This document shows positions 1 through 9,875 of a DNA stretch of 64,000 nt, piece by piece. The first letter of the stretch is position 1. Every line of letters begins with the position of its first letter. Source of the stretch: Bacteroidia bacterium (lineage in GTDB: Bacteria > Bacteroidota > Bacteroidia > 2-12-FULL-35-15); NCBI GenBank assembly GCA_030654175.1, contig JAURXZ010000030.1, positions 524,502-588,501 of the forward strand, read 5' to 3'. The notes below the pieces were generated by a model, which saw only the letters and a list, made by a program, of their open reading frames with translations, was not told the origin of the DNA and made no database searches. A program made the translations under genes and the position numbers.

Positions 1-1831
1 AATGGGAAGGATTATACAATGCGCTTGTAGAGCCATCACCAAAATACCACGTTGCGTTGCCTGCATTTGTGCTGGTGTTGCTAAAGTTTACAACAAAAGG
101 CAGCACGCAGCTACTTGTAGCAAAAGCTGTAAAAGCGGCATTAACAGAACCTGAAAAAACAGGCCCTACACCAACTGCATGCCAAGCATTTGTGGTTGCT
201 ATCACTTCCGGAGAGCAGCCACCATACAAATCCACAGCAGCCTGAATTGTACCTGTACGCGCATCTGCATAAGTGGTTCCCGGTGTAAAATAAACCGATA
301 AACCACGAAATGCTATTTTTTCTGCTTTTGCCATTGTGATACCACTAACGTTAAATGCAGCGCCATTATCATTTGTTCCGCTACCACCCACACAAAGTAA
401 ATAATACCAATAAATTGACGGGCCCGCATTTCTATGAGGCTCACCACCACCATCCCAATTGGTACCTAAATAACAATTGGGGTCTCCTAAATTGGATGGG
501 TTCGACATATCCCTAAGTCCGCTATTGTTAGTCATATTATCTGCACCCATTAACCAGTCGTTTTGCGATGGACGTGCAAAAACCTCAATGGAGGTACCAA
601 AAATGTCGGCAAAGCCTTCATTAAGTGCATCTGATTCATCTGTTCCGCTGCCTCCCAAACCGGCAGTATACTGAACCAGGCCGTGAGTAACTTCATGGCC
701 GCAAATATCAAGAGCAGTCATAATTTTAAACCCTTGAGATGTATTGCCATCGCCATAGGTCATTTCTTGTCCGTCCCAAAAAGCATTTACATAATTTACG
801 TCATAGTGGACATAACTTAAAAGGGCAAAACCATTTCCATCAATGCTGTTGCGGTTATGTACAGTTTGAAAATAATCATACGTTTTTTCCGCCCCCCAAT
901 GTGCATCAGCCGCTGCCTGATCAGTACCTGTCACATTCCAGGCACTTGAAGCGCTTGTAAAATCGGTATTGGTATAGTTGGTGGAATTGTTCAGGTTAAA
1001 TGTTTTAATTCCATTCCCTCTCCCTGTTTCCTGAAGCCGGTACTGGTTTGTTCCAAAATTATCGGAAGTCATGTTTACGGAACCACTATACTTAGTATTT
1101 GCTGTACCTAAAACATCTGCTGTGTGAATGATCGGTTTTTCAGCAATTACTTCAGCTGTTAGTGCATCTACAAATACATAAGCGCGGTAAAGCGGTTTTT
1201 CAGCGTAAATATTAAATTTATAAGCCAGGCGAATGTTAGCTGCCGAATAATCTGCACCTGATCTATGCACCATTACTAATTCTCCTTTTGGAAAATAAGT
1301 AAAATCAGGCTGCTTCAGCATCTCACGCATGGCAACTTCCTGCGTTTTGTTTTCCCATTTATATCGGATCGCATTTACTTTTTTTAATGCACTTTCTAAG
1401 GCACCGGATTCTGTAACAGAGGCAAAAGGGCGGGTGTTTACATTCAGAAAATAATCGCCATTAACCGAATACAATCGTCCATCTTTACTATGTGTAATGA
1501 TCATTGAACCTTCTACAGGAAAATTGTTTACGTATTCTTTGTAACGTGTATGAGTAATATTTAAGTCATCATTTATTACATCATACGCTTTAAAAGTAAT
1601 GTTATCAGGTAAATTAAGCGCATGTGTTATCCAGGCCGAAAAACCTTCTTCTTTAATGTTCTCATCAGGATTGAATTTTATGAAATAAGGGAGGTTGGTA
1701 TTTTTGCTATAGCTAACAGTTGTTGCATTTGCGAGGCGTAAAGCCATCTGCTGAGCGTATACAGGCAGTGCTGTGAGACATATAAAAGAAAAAACAACTC
1801 TTATAGAAAATGTTTTGTTTGTTTGCTTCAT
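1..1831 (-). CDS. M4 family (thermolysin-like) metallopeptidase, C-terminus cut by window edge
   Basis: Reading the minus strand from an ATG at 1831 gives an open frame of 610 codons with no stop before the window edge, so the gene continues to the left. It opens with a signal peptide ending near VYAQ, followed by an FTP/PepSY-type propeptide (about residues 40-220). The catalytic domain has the zinc motif HEVTH (683-697) and the downstream glutamate motif NEGFAD (604-621), both required in M4 peptidases. The last visible residues (WYFGDGST) start a PKD domain. M4 peptidases of this architecture are secreted zinc endopeptidases activated by propeptide removal; in Bacteroidota such proteins usually end in a T9SS sorting domain, which would lie outside the window. 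Family assignment is firm; substrate is unknown. Confidence 0.93.
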   Translation of the reverse strand, partial: MKQTNKTFSIRVVFSFICLTALPVYAQQMALRLANATTVSYSKNTNLPYFIKFNPDENIKEEGFSAWITHALNLPDNITFKAYDVINDDLNITHTRYKEYVNNFPVEGSMIITHSKDGRLYSVNGDYFLNVNTRPFASVTESGALESALKKVNAIRYKWENKTQEVAMREMLKQPDFTYFPKGELVMVHRSGADYSAANIRLAYKFNIYAEKPLYRAYVFVDALTAEVIAEKPIIHTADVLGTANTKYSGSVNMTSDNFGTNQYRLQETGRGNGIKTFNLNNSTNYTNTDFTSASSAWNVTGTDQAAADAHWGAEKTYDYFQTVHNRNSIDGNGFALLSYVHYDVNYVNAFWDGQEMTYGDGNTSQGFKIMTALDICGHEVTHGLVQYTAGLGGSGTDESDALNEGFADIFGTSIEVFARPSQNDWLMGADNMTNNSGLRDMSNPSNLGDPNCYLGTNWDGGGEPHRNAGPSIYWYYLLCVGGSGTNDNGAAFNVSGITMAKAEKIAFRGLSVYFTPGTTYADARTGTIQAAVDLYGGCSPEVIATTNAWHAVGVGPVFSGSVNAAFTAFATSSCVLPFVVNFSNTSTNAGNATWYFGDGSTSALYNPSH

Positions 1832-2243
1832 AGTAATTGTTTTAAAAATAAAATGAACAAAATAAAAAATGAGAATAAACATTTCTCTAATACGCCTGGA
1901 ACGAAGCTAAAAAAACTTTTCCATTAATCCAACTAAATGTCTGTTTACATTTTATGTTCTTAATCAAATCTTGCATTTAATGATAACACTCACAAAAACA
2001 CAACTAAGATATCAATCCGTTAATAAAAAAAGGAAATTAATGGAATATATAATTGCAGTATTTGTTGAAATTTACCAATTATCCCGAAAATTCGACACTT
2101 AGACGGCTCAGTTTCACTGATGTGCGTTTTTTTTAAACTAATCAGCAAAAAAAGCCCGTTTGTCGAAATTTTATTTAAATTTGCACAGAATAAAAATGAT
2201 AGGGTATTAAAATTTTAAATCATAATTAAGTTTTTGATTTTTT
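1832..2243. other. Intergenic region between divergent peptidase and response-regulator genes
   Basis: This 412-bp AT-rich gap separates two divergently transcribed genes, so it should hold both promoters. On the plus strand a TAAATTTG box (2176-2183) lies upstream of the response regulator. I see no convincing gene, RNA or strong hairpin. The minus-strand promoter of the peptidase could not be pinned down. Confidence 0.5.
2176..2183 (+). promoter_or_regulatory. Putative -7 box upstream of response regulator
   Basis: TAAATTTG matches the Bacteroidota -7 consensus TAnnTTTG. A TTTG lies 13 nt upstream (2159-2162), which is shorter than the usual spacing, so only the -7 element is supported. 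It leaves a leader of roughly 50 nt before the ATG at 2244. Confidence 0.4.
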
Positions 2244-2690
2244 ATGGATTCCACACAACTCCGAATTTTACTGGCAGATGATGACCTTGACGATTGCTTT
2301 CTTTTTAAAGAAGCATTGGATGAGTTTCACATATCCGTTTCTTTCACAATTGTAAATGATGGGGAACAACTTATGCAACATCTTCAAAAGAAAAGTACAT
2401 ACCCTGATGTTCTTTTTATTGATATGAATATGCCCCGAAAAAACGGATTTGAGTGCCTCGAAGAAATAAAACGCACTGAAAAATTAAAATCAATTCCGGT
2501 AATTATATTCTCCACTTATTACGATCGGGATATTGTAAACATGCTTTATCAAAAGGGTGCGCAATATTATATTCAGAAACCCCGTGAATTTGGAAAGCTA
2601 AAAAAAGCGATCCACCTTGCACTCTCCATGACTGTAAAAGAAAAATTCTTACAGCCACCATTAGAACAATTTGTGCTCAGTGTTTTTTAA
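2244..2690 (+). CDS. Single-domain response regulator (CheY-like receiver)
   Basis: The protein is 148 residues and consists of one receiver domain with no output domain. The acidic pair D12/D13, the phospho-acceptor D60 (in FIDMNMP), S90 and K112 (in IQKP) are all in place, so it should accept phosphate from a histidine kinase. The sequence style (LLADDDLDDC start) is that of the Rcp1-like stand-alone receivers abundant in Bacteroidota, which often pair with phytochrome-like or hybrid kinases encoded elsewhere. No kinase lies nearby, so the partner and output are unknown. Confidence 0.92.
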   Translation: MDSTQLRILLADDDLDDCFLFKEALDEFHISVSFTIVNDGEQLMQHLQKKSTYPDVLFIDMNMPRKNGFECLEEIKRTEKLKSIPVIIFSTYYDRDIVNMLYQKGAQYYIQKPREFGKLKKAIHLALSMTVKEKFLQPPLEQFVLSVF

Positions 2691-2927
2691 ATAAAAAAAT
2701 TGAAAATCATATTAAACGTCCATAAAAAACAATTATTTTTTATGAATATTTTCTGATACCTGTACACCCAAAAACCAGTCTAATTAAGCCTCTCCGACTC
2801 TTACAACCTGTTAATTCTGCAATAATACTGACAAATGGTGATTTGTCTCACAGCCCATTGCTATTGGAACAAAAAATTTATATATTTACTGCTAAATGTA
2901 TAAAGTCCAAATTTAAATTTTGAAAAT

Positions 2928-5900
2928 ATGAAGTGTAAAATACTCGTTTTTGTACTGTTTATTTTTTCATTGCACAATTTTGTCATTGCACAAAACACAA
3001 CTCCATTTGATTCCTACAAGGCTGAAGCGGATGGGTATTTTGTCAATTTTATGGAAACTACTTCCGGTATTGTAGCTACCGATAATTATGCTTCCAATCT
3101 TTACCTTTTTAGTGAAGGCAAGTACAGCATTTTATTTAGTTCGCCCGGCTGTGGCAGATATATGCAACTTTCGCCTGATAAAAAAAATATTGGTTTTAAA
3201 TATATTCAAGCCGATGGTAAACAAGCCCCTGCTTTATTAAATATTCAAACAAAAACAATTACTTTATTACACGCTCCGGTTGATCTGTGCGGCCAGATCA
3301 GCTTCTCCCAAAATGGAAAAAAAGCTTTTACTATTGGTAATGAATTGGTAATAATTGAGGGTAGCATTTATACTAATTATTCCTTAGGTCAATATGTGAA
3401 TATAGCGCCAATAGCACCTGACGGAAAATCCGTTTGTTTCAATGATGATCACGACCAGTTGTTTTTATTGAATTTATCGAATAAACAGGTTATTAAATTA
3501 ACTTCCGGTGTAAAAGGAAATATGTATCCCGTATGGTCGCCTGATGCTTCTAAATTAATGTATTCCTCTATTTCAGGTCAACTGTATATTTATGATCTGC
3601 AAAGTCAAACTACTACTTTTATTTCTGAAGGCCAATACCCTTCCTGGACAAGCGATTCACACCATATTGTTTTTACAAAAACCGAAACAACCGATCTGCA
3701 TTTTATGGGTTCTGATATATACAAAGCCAAAGCAAACGGTTCCGAAATAAAAAACATTACCAATACTCCAGATAATTTCGAAATAGCAGCCATACCTTCC
3801 GGTGACAAGATAATTTTTCAAAGTTTAAATAAGAGAACTGTATCTATTCAATCATCAACAACGAACGCTTCTTTATCTGCTCAATTGATTTTTAATGCCG
3901 AAAGTCCTTTAAACATAAGTAATCAGGGCTTTCAAAAATCGATGCAATCGGAAGTGCATGTACCGGGAACAGTTCCTTATGTAAACCAGGTATACGACAC
4001 ACCCGAATGGCATTACGGTTATGGTTCCTGTGCAGCAGCAACTGCTATCATGGCTACTGCATATTACAATAAAATCCCTAAATGGCCAATAACCACAAGC
4101 AATGGCGTAGGGAGCCACACAAGTGAATATGGAGCCTATGTTGCTGACAAGTACCGGTTAAATCAAATTTATTATCAGGATGTATCAACAACAGGTGGTG
4201 GTGAAGATGCATGGGGCGGTTATGGTTATACCTGGACAGGTTCTTATAGCCCGCACTCAAGAATGCAACAATATATTTCACAGCATTACATAACTTCTGT
4301 GCAGGAAGACGCTGATAATTACCCTAAGGCTTTAGCCCAAATTAATAGCGGTTACCCCTTCCCTATCTGCAACCTGCTTACTTCTGCCGGACATTTGACA
4401 TTAGCGGTTGGTTATGTAGTAGGCCAGCATACTATCATTTTTAAAGATCCTTACGGAGATAAAAACAACGGTTCATGGCCCAACTGGTTCGGACAAAATT
4501 CTTACTATGATTGGCCCGGCTATAACAATGGCAATCAAAACCTGAACACTGTCGCCTGGACCGTAACAGCTCAGGGCTCAGAGGTATCCTATAACGATAC
4601 CATTATAGATGATATTTTTTACAATCATGGTTTTTATATGAACAACAGTCAGAATGGCTCTGTACAACGTTATTTCCATGATCTGAATTCGGGTTATAAC
4701 AATCATTATTGGTTTACCGGAACCGAAGCGGGCACAACCGATATCGCTTTTGTTACCTGGACCCCCAACATTGCCACCGCAGGAAACTATGAAATATTTG
4801 CTTACATCCCCGGAGGAACAGGCTCTACAGCCGTAAGTGCGAATTACCGGGTAAATACGTCAAGCGGAACTACAAATGTTGTAGTTGATCAAAGCCAAAA
4901 CAGTGGCCAATGGGTTTCTTTAGGGATCCACAGTTTAGCGGCAGGACAAACTGATAATGTTTATTTGGGTGACGCAACAGGCACAGCCTCTCAAAATATA
5001 GCTTTTGATGCAATGAAATTCCGACACCTTGGTCCTGTTGATAATATTGCACCCACAACGGCCATTGCTTTGCCTAATAACTGGGACACCACCAATTTCT
5101 CAACAACGTTTACCGATGTGGATGACATTGGAGGAAGCGGGATTGATAAAAGCTATTACCAGGTGATTGATTACGATGGTGCCGAATGGCATGCGAATTC
5201 AGGGAATGGCTTTTTTGCTGACAATTTTGATTCGTACAATTCATCCGTATGGTCGGTTCCCACAAGCAGCGGAACTTGGCAGGTATCAGGAGGGGATTTA
5301 ATTCAAAGTGATTCTACTATAAGTAATTCCAATATCTATGCTTCTCTTGATCAGAATTTATCAAACCGGTATTTGTATCAGTTTTATGCAATGGTAGCCA
5401 CTGCAACATACGGAACCAGCCAGCACCGGTTTGGCTTTCATTTTTTTAGTGACAATGGAGCGCTTACCAACAGGGGGAACTCCTACTTCATTTATTTCAG
5501 ACAGGAAACAAGTACACTTGAAATTTTTAAGGTAGTGAATGATGTTTTTACATTATCAAAAACGATCAATAATGTCACTACTACTTTAGGTCAATGGAAT
5601 GATTACAAAATTATTTTTGACCGTACTAGCGGAAAAATTGATGTTTACAAGGATAATGTTTTGCTTGGCTCCTGGACCGATGCAAGCGTTTTAACTACCG
5701 CTGGAAATTATATTTCTTTCCGTACGGGGAATTGCAAAGCGAACATCTCTGAACTGAAAGTTTACAGATCAAGACTTCCTTCAGTTGCAATAACGGTAGG
5801 TGCTGCGTCCACGAATGATATCAGGTATCAGAATCCTAACCCTTCCACTTATTCAGGAAAAATAAAATCTATTGTAAATGATGTGGACGGAAACTTATCA

Positions 5901-6533
5901 GCAATTGCCTCTCAGAATATTAATGTGGATTGGACCGATCCATCCTGTGTAACAGTGAATGATGGTAATGGAAGCGACATCAATTTCACGAGCTCAACCA
6001 GCTCACTATCGGCAAACTGGACGGCTTCAATTGATGCAAATTCGGGTATTTTAAAATATTGGTATGCAATAGGAACAAGCTCCGGAGCAACCGATGTGGT
6101 AAACTGGACTGATAACAGTCTTAATACTTCGGTTACAAATACAGGGCTCTCACTTACTCCTGGACAAAATTATTACTATAGTGTTAAGGCTGTAAATGGT
6201 GCGGGATTGAACAGTATCTGCAGCACCAATGGTGTTTTGGTAAGCATGACCACTGATATCAGCGAAAACGAAAACGAGATCATTGTTGCGGCACAACCGA
6301 ATCCTTTTGATGAAAATGCAACCGTGTTCTTTTCTCAACAAACCGAGCAAAGAGTGACAATTGCATTGATTGATATTCTCGGAAAAGAAATACAGATATC
6401 AAACACTATATATCCCGCAGGCAACAGCAGCATTAACCTGAACGCTGATGCATTAAAACTTGCGAAAGGGGTATATACTTTTAGAATTTCATCGGATAAG
6501 TATACCGCTTCATTGAGGTTGGTAAAATATTGA
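2928..6533 (+). CDS. Large secreted C39-like peptidase-domain protein with T9SS sorting domain
   Basis: This 1201-residue protein starts with a signal peptide (ends near VIAQ). Residues about 40-330 contain TolB/PD40-like propeller blades (for example PVWSPDASKL, YPSWTSDSHH). A peptidase C39-like domain follows with Cys368 in GYGSCAAATA and a later histidine, His489, in SAGHLTLAVGY, which fit a papain-like cysteine peptidase dyad. Residues about 577-700 resemble the golvesin/xanthan-lyase-type accessory domain (YFHDLNSGY to FDAMKFRH). A laminin-G/concanavalin-like segment, an Fn3-like segment and a C-terminal type A T9SS domain (AQPNPFDENA to LRLVKY) complete it. The order implies secretion to the surface or medium. 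Activity and substrate are inferred only from the fold. Confidence 0.85.
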   Translation: MKCKILVFVLFIFSLHNFVIAQNTTPFDSYKAEADGYFVNFMETTSGIVATDNYASNLYLFSEGKYSILFSSPGCGRYMQLSPDKKNIGFKYIQADGKQAPALLNIQTKTITLLHAPVDLCGQISFSQNGKKAFTIGNELVIIEGSIYTNYSLGQYVNIAPIAPDGKSVCFNDDHDQLFLLNLSNKQVIKLTSGVKGNMYPVWSPDASKLMYSSISGQLYIYDLQSQTTTFISEGQYPSWTSDSHHIVFTKTETTDLHFMGSDIYKAKANGSEIKNITNTPDNFEIAAIPSGDKIIFQSLNKRTVSIQSSTTNASLSAQLIFNAESPLNISNQGFQKSMQSEVHVPGTVPYVNQVYDTPEWHYGYGSCAAATAIMATAYYNKIPKWPITTSNGVGSHTSEYGAYVADKYRLNQIYYQDVSTTGGGEDAWGGYGYTWTGSYSPHSRMQQYISQHYITSVQEDADNYPKALAQINSGYPFPICNLLTSAGHLTLAVGYVVGQHTIIFKDPYGDKNNGSWPNWFGQNSYYDWPGYNNGNQNLNTVAWTVTAQGSEVSYNDTIIDDIFYNHGFYMNNSQNGSVQRYFHDLNSGYNNHYWFTGTEAGTTDIAFVTWTPNIATAGNYEIFAYIPGGTGSTAVSANYRVNTSSGTTNVVVDQSQNSGQWVSLGIHSLAAGQTDNVYLGDATGTASQNIAFDAMKFRHLGPVDNIAPTTAIALPNNWDTTNFSTTFTDVDDIGGSGIDKSYYQVIDYDGAEWHANSGNGFFADNFDSYNSSVWSVPTSSGTWQVSGGDLIQSDSTISNSNIYASLDQNLSNRYLYQFYAMVATATYGTSQHRFGFHFFSDNGALTNRGNSYFIYFRQETSTLEIFKVVNDVFTLSKTINNVTTTLGQWNDYKIIFDRTSGKIDVYKDNVLLGSWTDASVLTTAGNYISFRTGNCKANISELKVYRSRLPSVAITVGAASTNDIRYQNPNPSTYSGKIKSIVNDVDGNLSAIASQNINVDWTDPSCVTVNDGNGSDINFTSSTSSLSANWTASIDANSGILKYWYAIGTSSGATDVVNWTDNSLNTSVTNTGLSLTPGQNYYYSVKAVNGAGLNSICSTNGVLVSMTTDISENENEIIVAAQPNPFDENATVFFSQQTEQRVTIALIDILGKEIQISNTIYPAGNSSINLNADALKLAKGVYTFRISSDKYTASLRLVKY

Positions 6534-6572
6534 TCTAAAGAATTCCCCGAACTTCATGTTATAATTTTTTTG

Positions 6573-6628
6573 CCACAGATTTCACAGATTTACACGAATT
6601 GATGCAATACAATTTGTGAAATCAGTGG
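6573..6628. repeat. Imperfect inverted repeat of the 'cacagatt' family
   Basis: The arms at 6573-6590 and 6611-6628 are complementary with a few mismatches and contain the word CACAGATTTCACAGATT. A related hairpin lies at 54861-54924. It sits between the C39 protein gene and the DUF2177 gene. It is probably a dispersed intergenic repeat rather than a terminator, because no U-tract follows. Confidence 0.55.
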
Positions 6629-6769
6629 TGAATCTTTTCTAAATTAGGGTGTTAAGATCATGTTTGATTGTGATCGTGGTCACTAAAAATATTTTTTTTC
6701 ATTTTATATTTGTAAAAAATAATAACCTTTTTTCTTTTTCTCTTCATAACTTAACCTCTGTTATATAAT

Positions 6770-7168
6770 ATGTTTCTAAAACTTTTTTTCACCGCTCTCC
6801 CTATTTTCATTGCCTTCGATATAACCTGGGTTGGATTTTTGGCAAAGGATTTTTATCGCGATCAAATAGGTTCTTTAATGAAATCAAACATTAACTGGGT
6901 CGCAGCCATTCTTTTTTATTTTATTTTTATCCTGGGACTTGTTTTATTTGTGATCCAACCGGCATTGGAGAAACAATCGTGGACACATGCACTTTTGTTT
7001 GGTTCTTTATTTGGGCTCGTTACCTATGCCACATTCGATCTTACCAATTTGGCCCTTCTAAAAAGCTGGCCTGTTTTAGTAACAATTGTTGATCTTATTT
7101 GGGGAATGTTTTTGTCTGCTCTGGTTTCGGTACTTACTTACTTTATTGTTGTTAAAATACTTGTATAA
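6770..7168 (+). CDS. DUF2177 family integral membrane protein
   Basis: The 132-residue product is almost entirely hydrophobic, with four predicted membrane helices. It carries the DUF2177 signature at its start (IAFDITWVGFLAKDFY) and in its third helix (FGLVTYATFDLTNLALL). The length equals the family norm. The molecular function of DUF2177 is not known; these are small inner-membrane proteins. It is a single-gene unit that ends at a hairpin terminator shared with the convergent CUB gene. Confidence 0.88.
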   Translation: MFLKLFFTALPIFIAFDITWVGFLAKDFYRDQIGSLMKSNINWVAAILFYFIFILGLVLFVIQPALEKQSWTHALLFGSLFGLVTYATFDLTNLALLKSWPVLVTIVDLIWGMFLSALVSVLTYFIVVKILV

Positions 7169-7205
7169 AAAAAACACCATGCTTTTCTGCATGATGTTTT
7201 TTTAT
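7169..7205. terminator. Bidirectional hairpin terminator
   Basis: The arms AACACCATGC and GCATGATGTT (one mismatch) enclose a short loop and are flanked by an A-run on the left and a T-run on the right. It can therefore terminate both the DUF2177 gene (plus) and the convergent CUB protein gene (minus). Confidence 0.8.
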
Positions 7206-7237
7206 ATAGTGGTAAAGAAAAAAGTTTAATTCAAATT

Positions 7238-8626
7238 TTATTGAATGATCACTTTCCCGGTATGAATTAGCATATTGTTTTCAGACAAAGAATAAAAATA
7301 CATGCCGTTTGGCAATGATTTCGCGTCTATAACAACTGAAGTAGTAAAAGCAGGGATGACCATCTTTATTAAAGATTTCCCTAACACATCATACATAATG
7401 AACTCACAAGCCTCTGCTTCCGGAGCAGAAAATTTAAGAGTAGCAGTTTGATGAAAAGGATTTGGATAAATGCTGATGCCCTTGTTTAGCTCATTATCAG
7501 CAATACCAGTAAAATTTGTAGAAGTATAAGATGCTGACCACCCAAGATCAGTTACTGAACCGTTTGATGTAAAAACAACTTTCATTGCACCACCGGGTAA
7601 TGTAACTGATGCTGGAATGCTGGTTCCGCTGTAAGATCCGATCTGTGTAGCCGGTGAAGTAGAATTGTCGTATACTTTTACAAAATCCATTCCTCCCTGT
7701 GTACTAAAATCACTAAAAGACAACGTGATGGAACTTGTGTTAGCAGGTTGTATCAACCAGGTGCAATTAGCACCATCACTATAATTATCGGTACCACTAC
7801 CATCGTTAAAGCTACCCGAAACGGCAGTAAGTGTTGTAGATCCGCTGCAAAAAACAGGAGGTGCTATTGTGGAAGTATAAGATGCAGACCATCCAAGATC
7901 TGTAATAGAATTATTTGAAGTAAATTCAACCAACATAGCACCGCCAGAGGATAATACAATAGGTGAAGGGATAGAACCACCGCTATAAGAACCTATCAAT
8001 GTAGGAGGTGAACTGGAATCGTCATATACTTTTATAAAATCCTGTCCGGCTTCTGTATTAAATGCAGCGAATGTTAATGTAATAGAAGTTGCAGCAGGAG
8101 GCTGTATTAGCCATGTACAATTAGCATTATCACTATAATTAGAAGCGCTGCTTCCATCTGAAAAAGCTCCTGAAGAGGCTGTTAAGGTTGTGTTTCCACT
8201 GCAATAAACCGGAGGTGCGGTAGTGGATGTATAAGAAGCTTCCCAACCTGCACCACTATAACTGATATCAGAAGTAAAACGAATATACATTGCTCCACCG
8301 GTAGATGTTATGGTGGCGGGTAACGTATTACCACATGCTGTACCTATCAGGTTACCTGTTGTGTCGCTTCCGTCATAAATTCTTACTTTGTCGGAACATA
8401 GATAAAGCTCAAGGTCCAGCGCGGTAAAAGTTAAACTTATTGTTCCTGCTCCTGCAGGTGAGATCAGCCAAAAGCAATCCAGATCATCAACATAATTACT
8501 GGTTCCACTACCATCCGTTAAACTACCTGATGCAGCATTTAATACCATTGCAGTGCCTGAACATTGCGCTACAGCAGACTGTGTGAATAGAATGGCAGCA
8601 AAAATAAAAGTGTAGATTGTCTTCAT
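7238..8626 (-). CDS. Secreted protein with three CUB domains and T9SS sorting domain
   Basis: The 462-residue product has a signal peptide (ends SAVAQ) followed by three CUB domains, at about residues 22-132, 138-255 and 258-370. Each begins with Cys-Ser-Gly, has a CxWLI-type core and a conserved VYD or IYDG motif. Domains 2 and 3 are nearly identical in plan and probably arose by duplication. The C-terminus (about 380-462) is a type A T9SS sorting domain (IYPNPFHQTA, then NGMYFYSL). CUB domains bind proteins or sugars, often with calcium, so a surface adhesive or accessory role is likely. No catalytic domain is present. It lies downstream of the cytolysin-like gene with a 115-bp gap. Confidence 0.9.
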   Translation of the reverse strand: MKTIYTFIFAAILFTQSAVAQCSGTAMVLNAASGSLTDGSGTSNYVDDLDCFWLISPAGAGTISLTFTALDLELYLCSDKVRIYDGSDTTGNLIGTACGNTLPATITSTGGAMYIRFTSDISYSGAGWEASYTSTTAPPVYCSGNTTLTASSGAFSDGSSASNYSDNANCTWLIQPPAATSITLTFAAFNTEAGQDFIKVYDDSSSPPTLIGSYSGGSIPSPIVLSSGGAMLVEFTSNNSITDLGWSASYTSTIAPPVFCSGSTTLTAVSGSFNDGSGTDNYSDGANCTWLIQPANTSSITLSFSDFSTQGGMDFVKVYDNSTSPATQIGSYSGTSIPASVTLPGGAMKVVFTSNGSVTDLGWSASYTSTNFTGIADNELNKGISIYPNPFHQTATLKFSAPEAEACEFIMYDVLGKSLIKMVIPAFTTSVVIDAKSLPNGMYFYSLSENNMLIHTGKVIIQ

Positions 8627-8741
8627 GAAAAAACTGGTTTAGTAAAAATTTAGTAATGGTTATTAATAATTAATCGCTTCTAAATAAGTTTTTGAAAACA
8701 GATTAGAAACGATTAATTTTTCTTGATTATATTTTTATTTC

Positions 8742-9875
8742 TTAAGGAACTAACTGGCAATCATTTATAGTATATTCAATATCCAATTTATTTTTAACTA
8801 ATTTATTGCTGTAAACAGTTCTTACAACATAAGAAAGAGGAACACCTGCTTTTAGATCAGCAGAATTTCCAAGTTGATTGGTTAATGAACTCAAACTACC
8901 AGCGTTGATCGCAGAAAATGTACTTTGTGTTTCACCTCCAAGAGCAACCACTTTAACTGAAAGATCATCCAAAGAAGATAAATAACTTGCATCTATGTTA
9001 CCACTTACCGGTGCATTGCTGAAACTTACATTGATAGCAGATGAAATTTCCATTTTAGAAGAGCTTGATTCAATAAGCAAATAAAATACTCTTCCGTAGG
9101 TTACATCTGATACATAACAAGCAGGGTTACCTGCATTAACATATTTCGCAAGATCTAATGGTGTAACAGATGGGTCAAAGAAATCATCAAAAGAAGGAGG
9201 AATGTCATAACTCATTGTATAGAATGATTGTTTTAAAACAACCAAATAATGATTCAAAGTTGAGTTGTTAGAAAATGAAAGGTTCGCCATAACAGTTACA
9301 GGAACTATTTCAACATTTAATCCTAATGCTAAAGCTAACTCTTCTTTTGTTTTTACATTTTCGTGCTGGAAAGTAAAACGAGCCGGCATTACCTCATTAT
9401 TATCATTCACGATATCGTTTAATGCTTGTGTGATCAAACTTTTCTTTACTTCATTCACATTTACATAAACTGAATTTGATCCATTGATAATATCAATTGA
9501 TACAGTTCCGCCTCCGCGTCTTACCGCGATAACATCAGGTGTAGCCTGATTTAAAGAAGCTCCTTGTAATAAACTTCCGGGATATACTACAGAAACGTTA
9601 GGATCGTAAAGTGGAAAATCCTGATTCCCCTGCATTACATTCCAGGTACTGTTAGTACAATTCCAGATCCCACTATCCACAGGAACAGAAGATGTAGAAA
9701 CGTTAGAAAGAATTTTTTGGTTACTAAATGCATCAAATTCACCACCTGAAGCCAAAACTGTTTCAAAAGAAACTCCGTCCTGAGGAGAAGTATCTTTCTT
9801 ACAAGAATTTAAAGTAAACATGGCACCTGCAGCAACTAGAACACCGATAAACTTAAATTGTAATTGTTTTTTCAT
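8742..9875 (-). CDS. Cholesterol-dependent-cytolysin-like (CDCL) lipoprotein lacking domain 4
   Basis: The 377-residue product starts with a lipoprotein signal (LNSC, lipidated Cys25). Its body follows the thiol-activated cytolysin fold: YPGSLLQG near the start, NSVYVNVNEV, the KQSFYTMSYD strand, a VTYGRVFYLLIESSSS segment matching the strand ahead of the second membrane-insertion hairpin, and VVALGGETQ. Classical CDCs then continue into a 110-residue cholesterol-binding domain 4 with an undecapeptide; this protein stops right after the GVPLSYVVRTVY strand, so domain 4 is absent. Short CDC-like proteins of this kind are known in Bacteroidota and can form pores with a longer partner. No long partner is visible here. 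A role in killing neighbouring cells is inference. Confidence 0.85.
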   Translation of the reverse strand: MKKQLQFKFIGVLVAAGAMFTLNSCKKDTSPQDGVSFETVLASGGEFDAFSNQKILSNVSTSSVPVDSGIWNCTNSTWNVMQGNQDFPLYDPNVSVVYPGSLLQGASLNQATPDVIAVRRGGGTVSIDIINGSNSVYVNVNEVKKSLITQALNDIVNDNNEVMPARFTFQHENVKTKEELALALGLNVEIVPVTVMANLSFSNNSTLNHYLVVLKQSFYTMSYDIPPSFDDFFDPSVTPLDLAKYVNAGNPACYVSDVTYGRVFYLLIESSSSKMEISSAINVSFSNAPVSGNIDASYLSSLDDLSVKVVALGGETQSTFSAINAGSLSSLTNQLGNSADLKAGVPLSYVVRTVYSNKLVKNKLDIEYTINDCQLVP

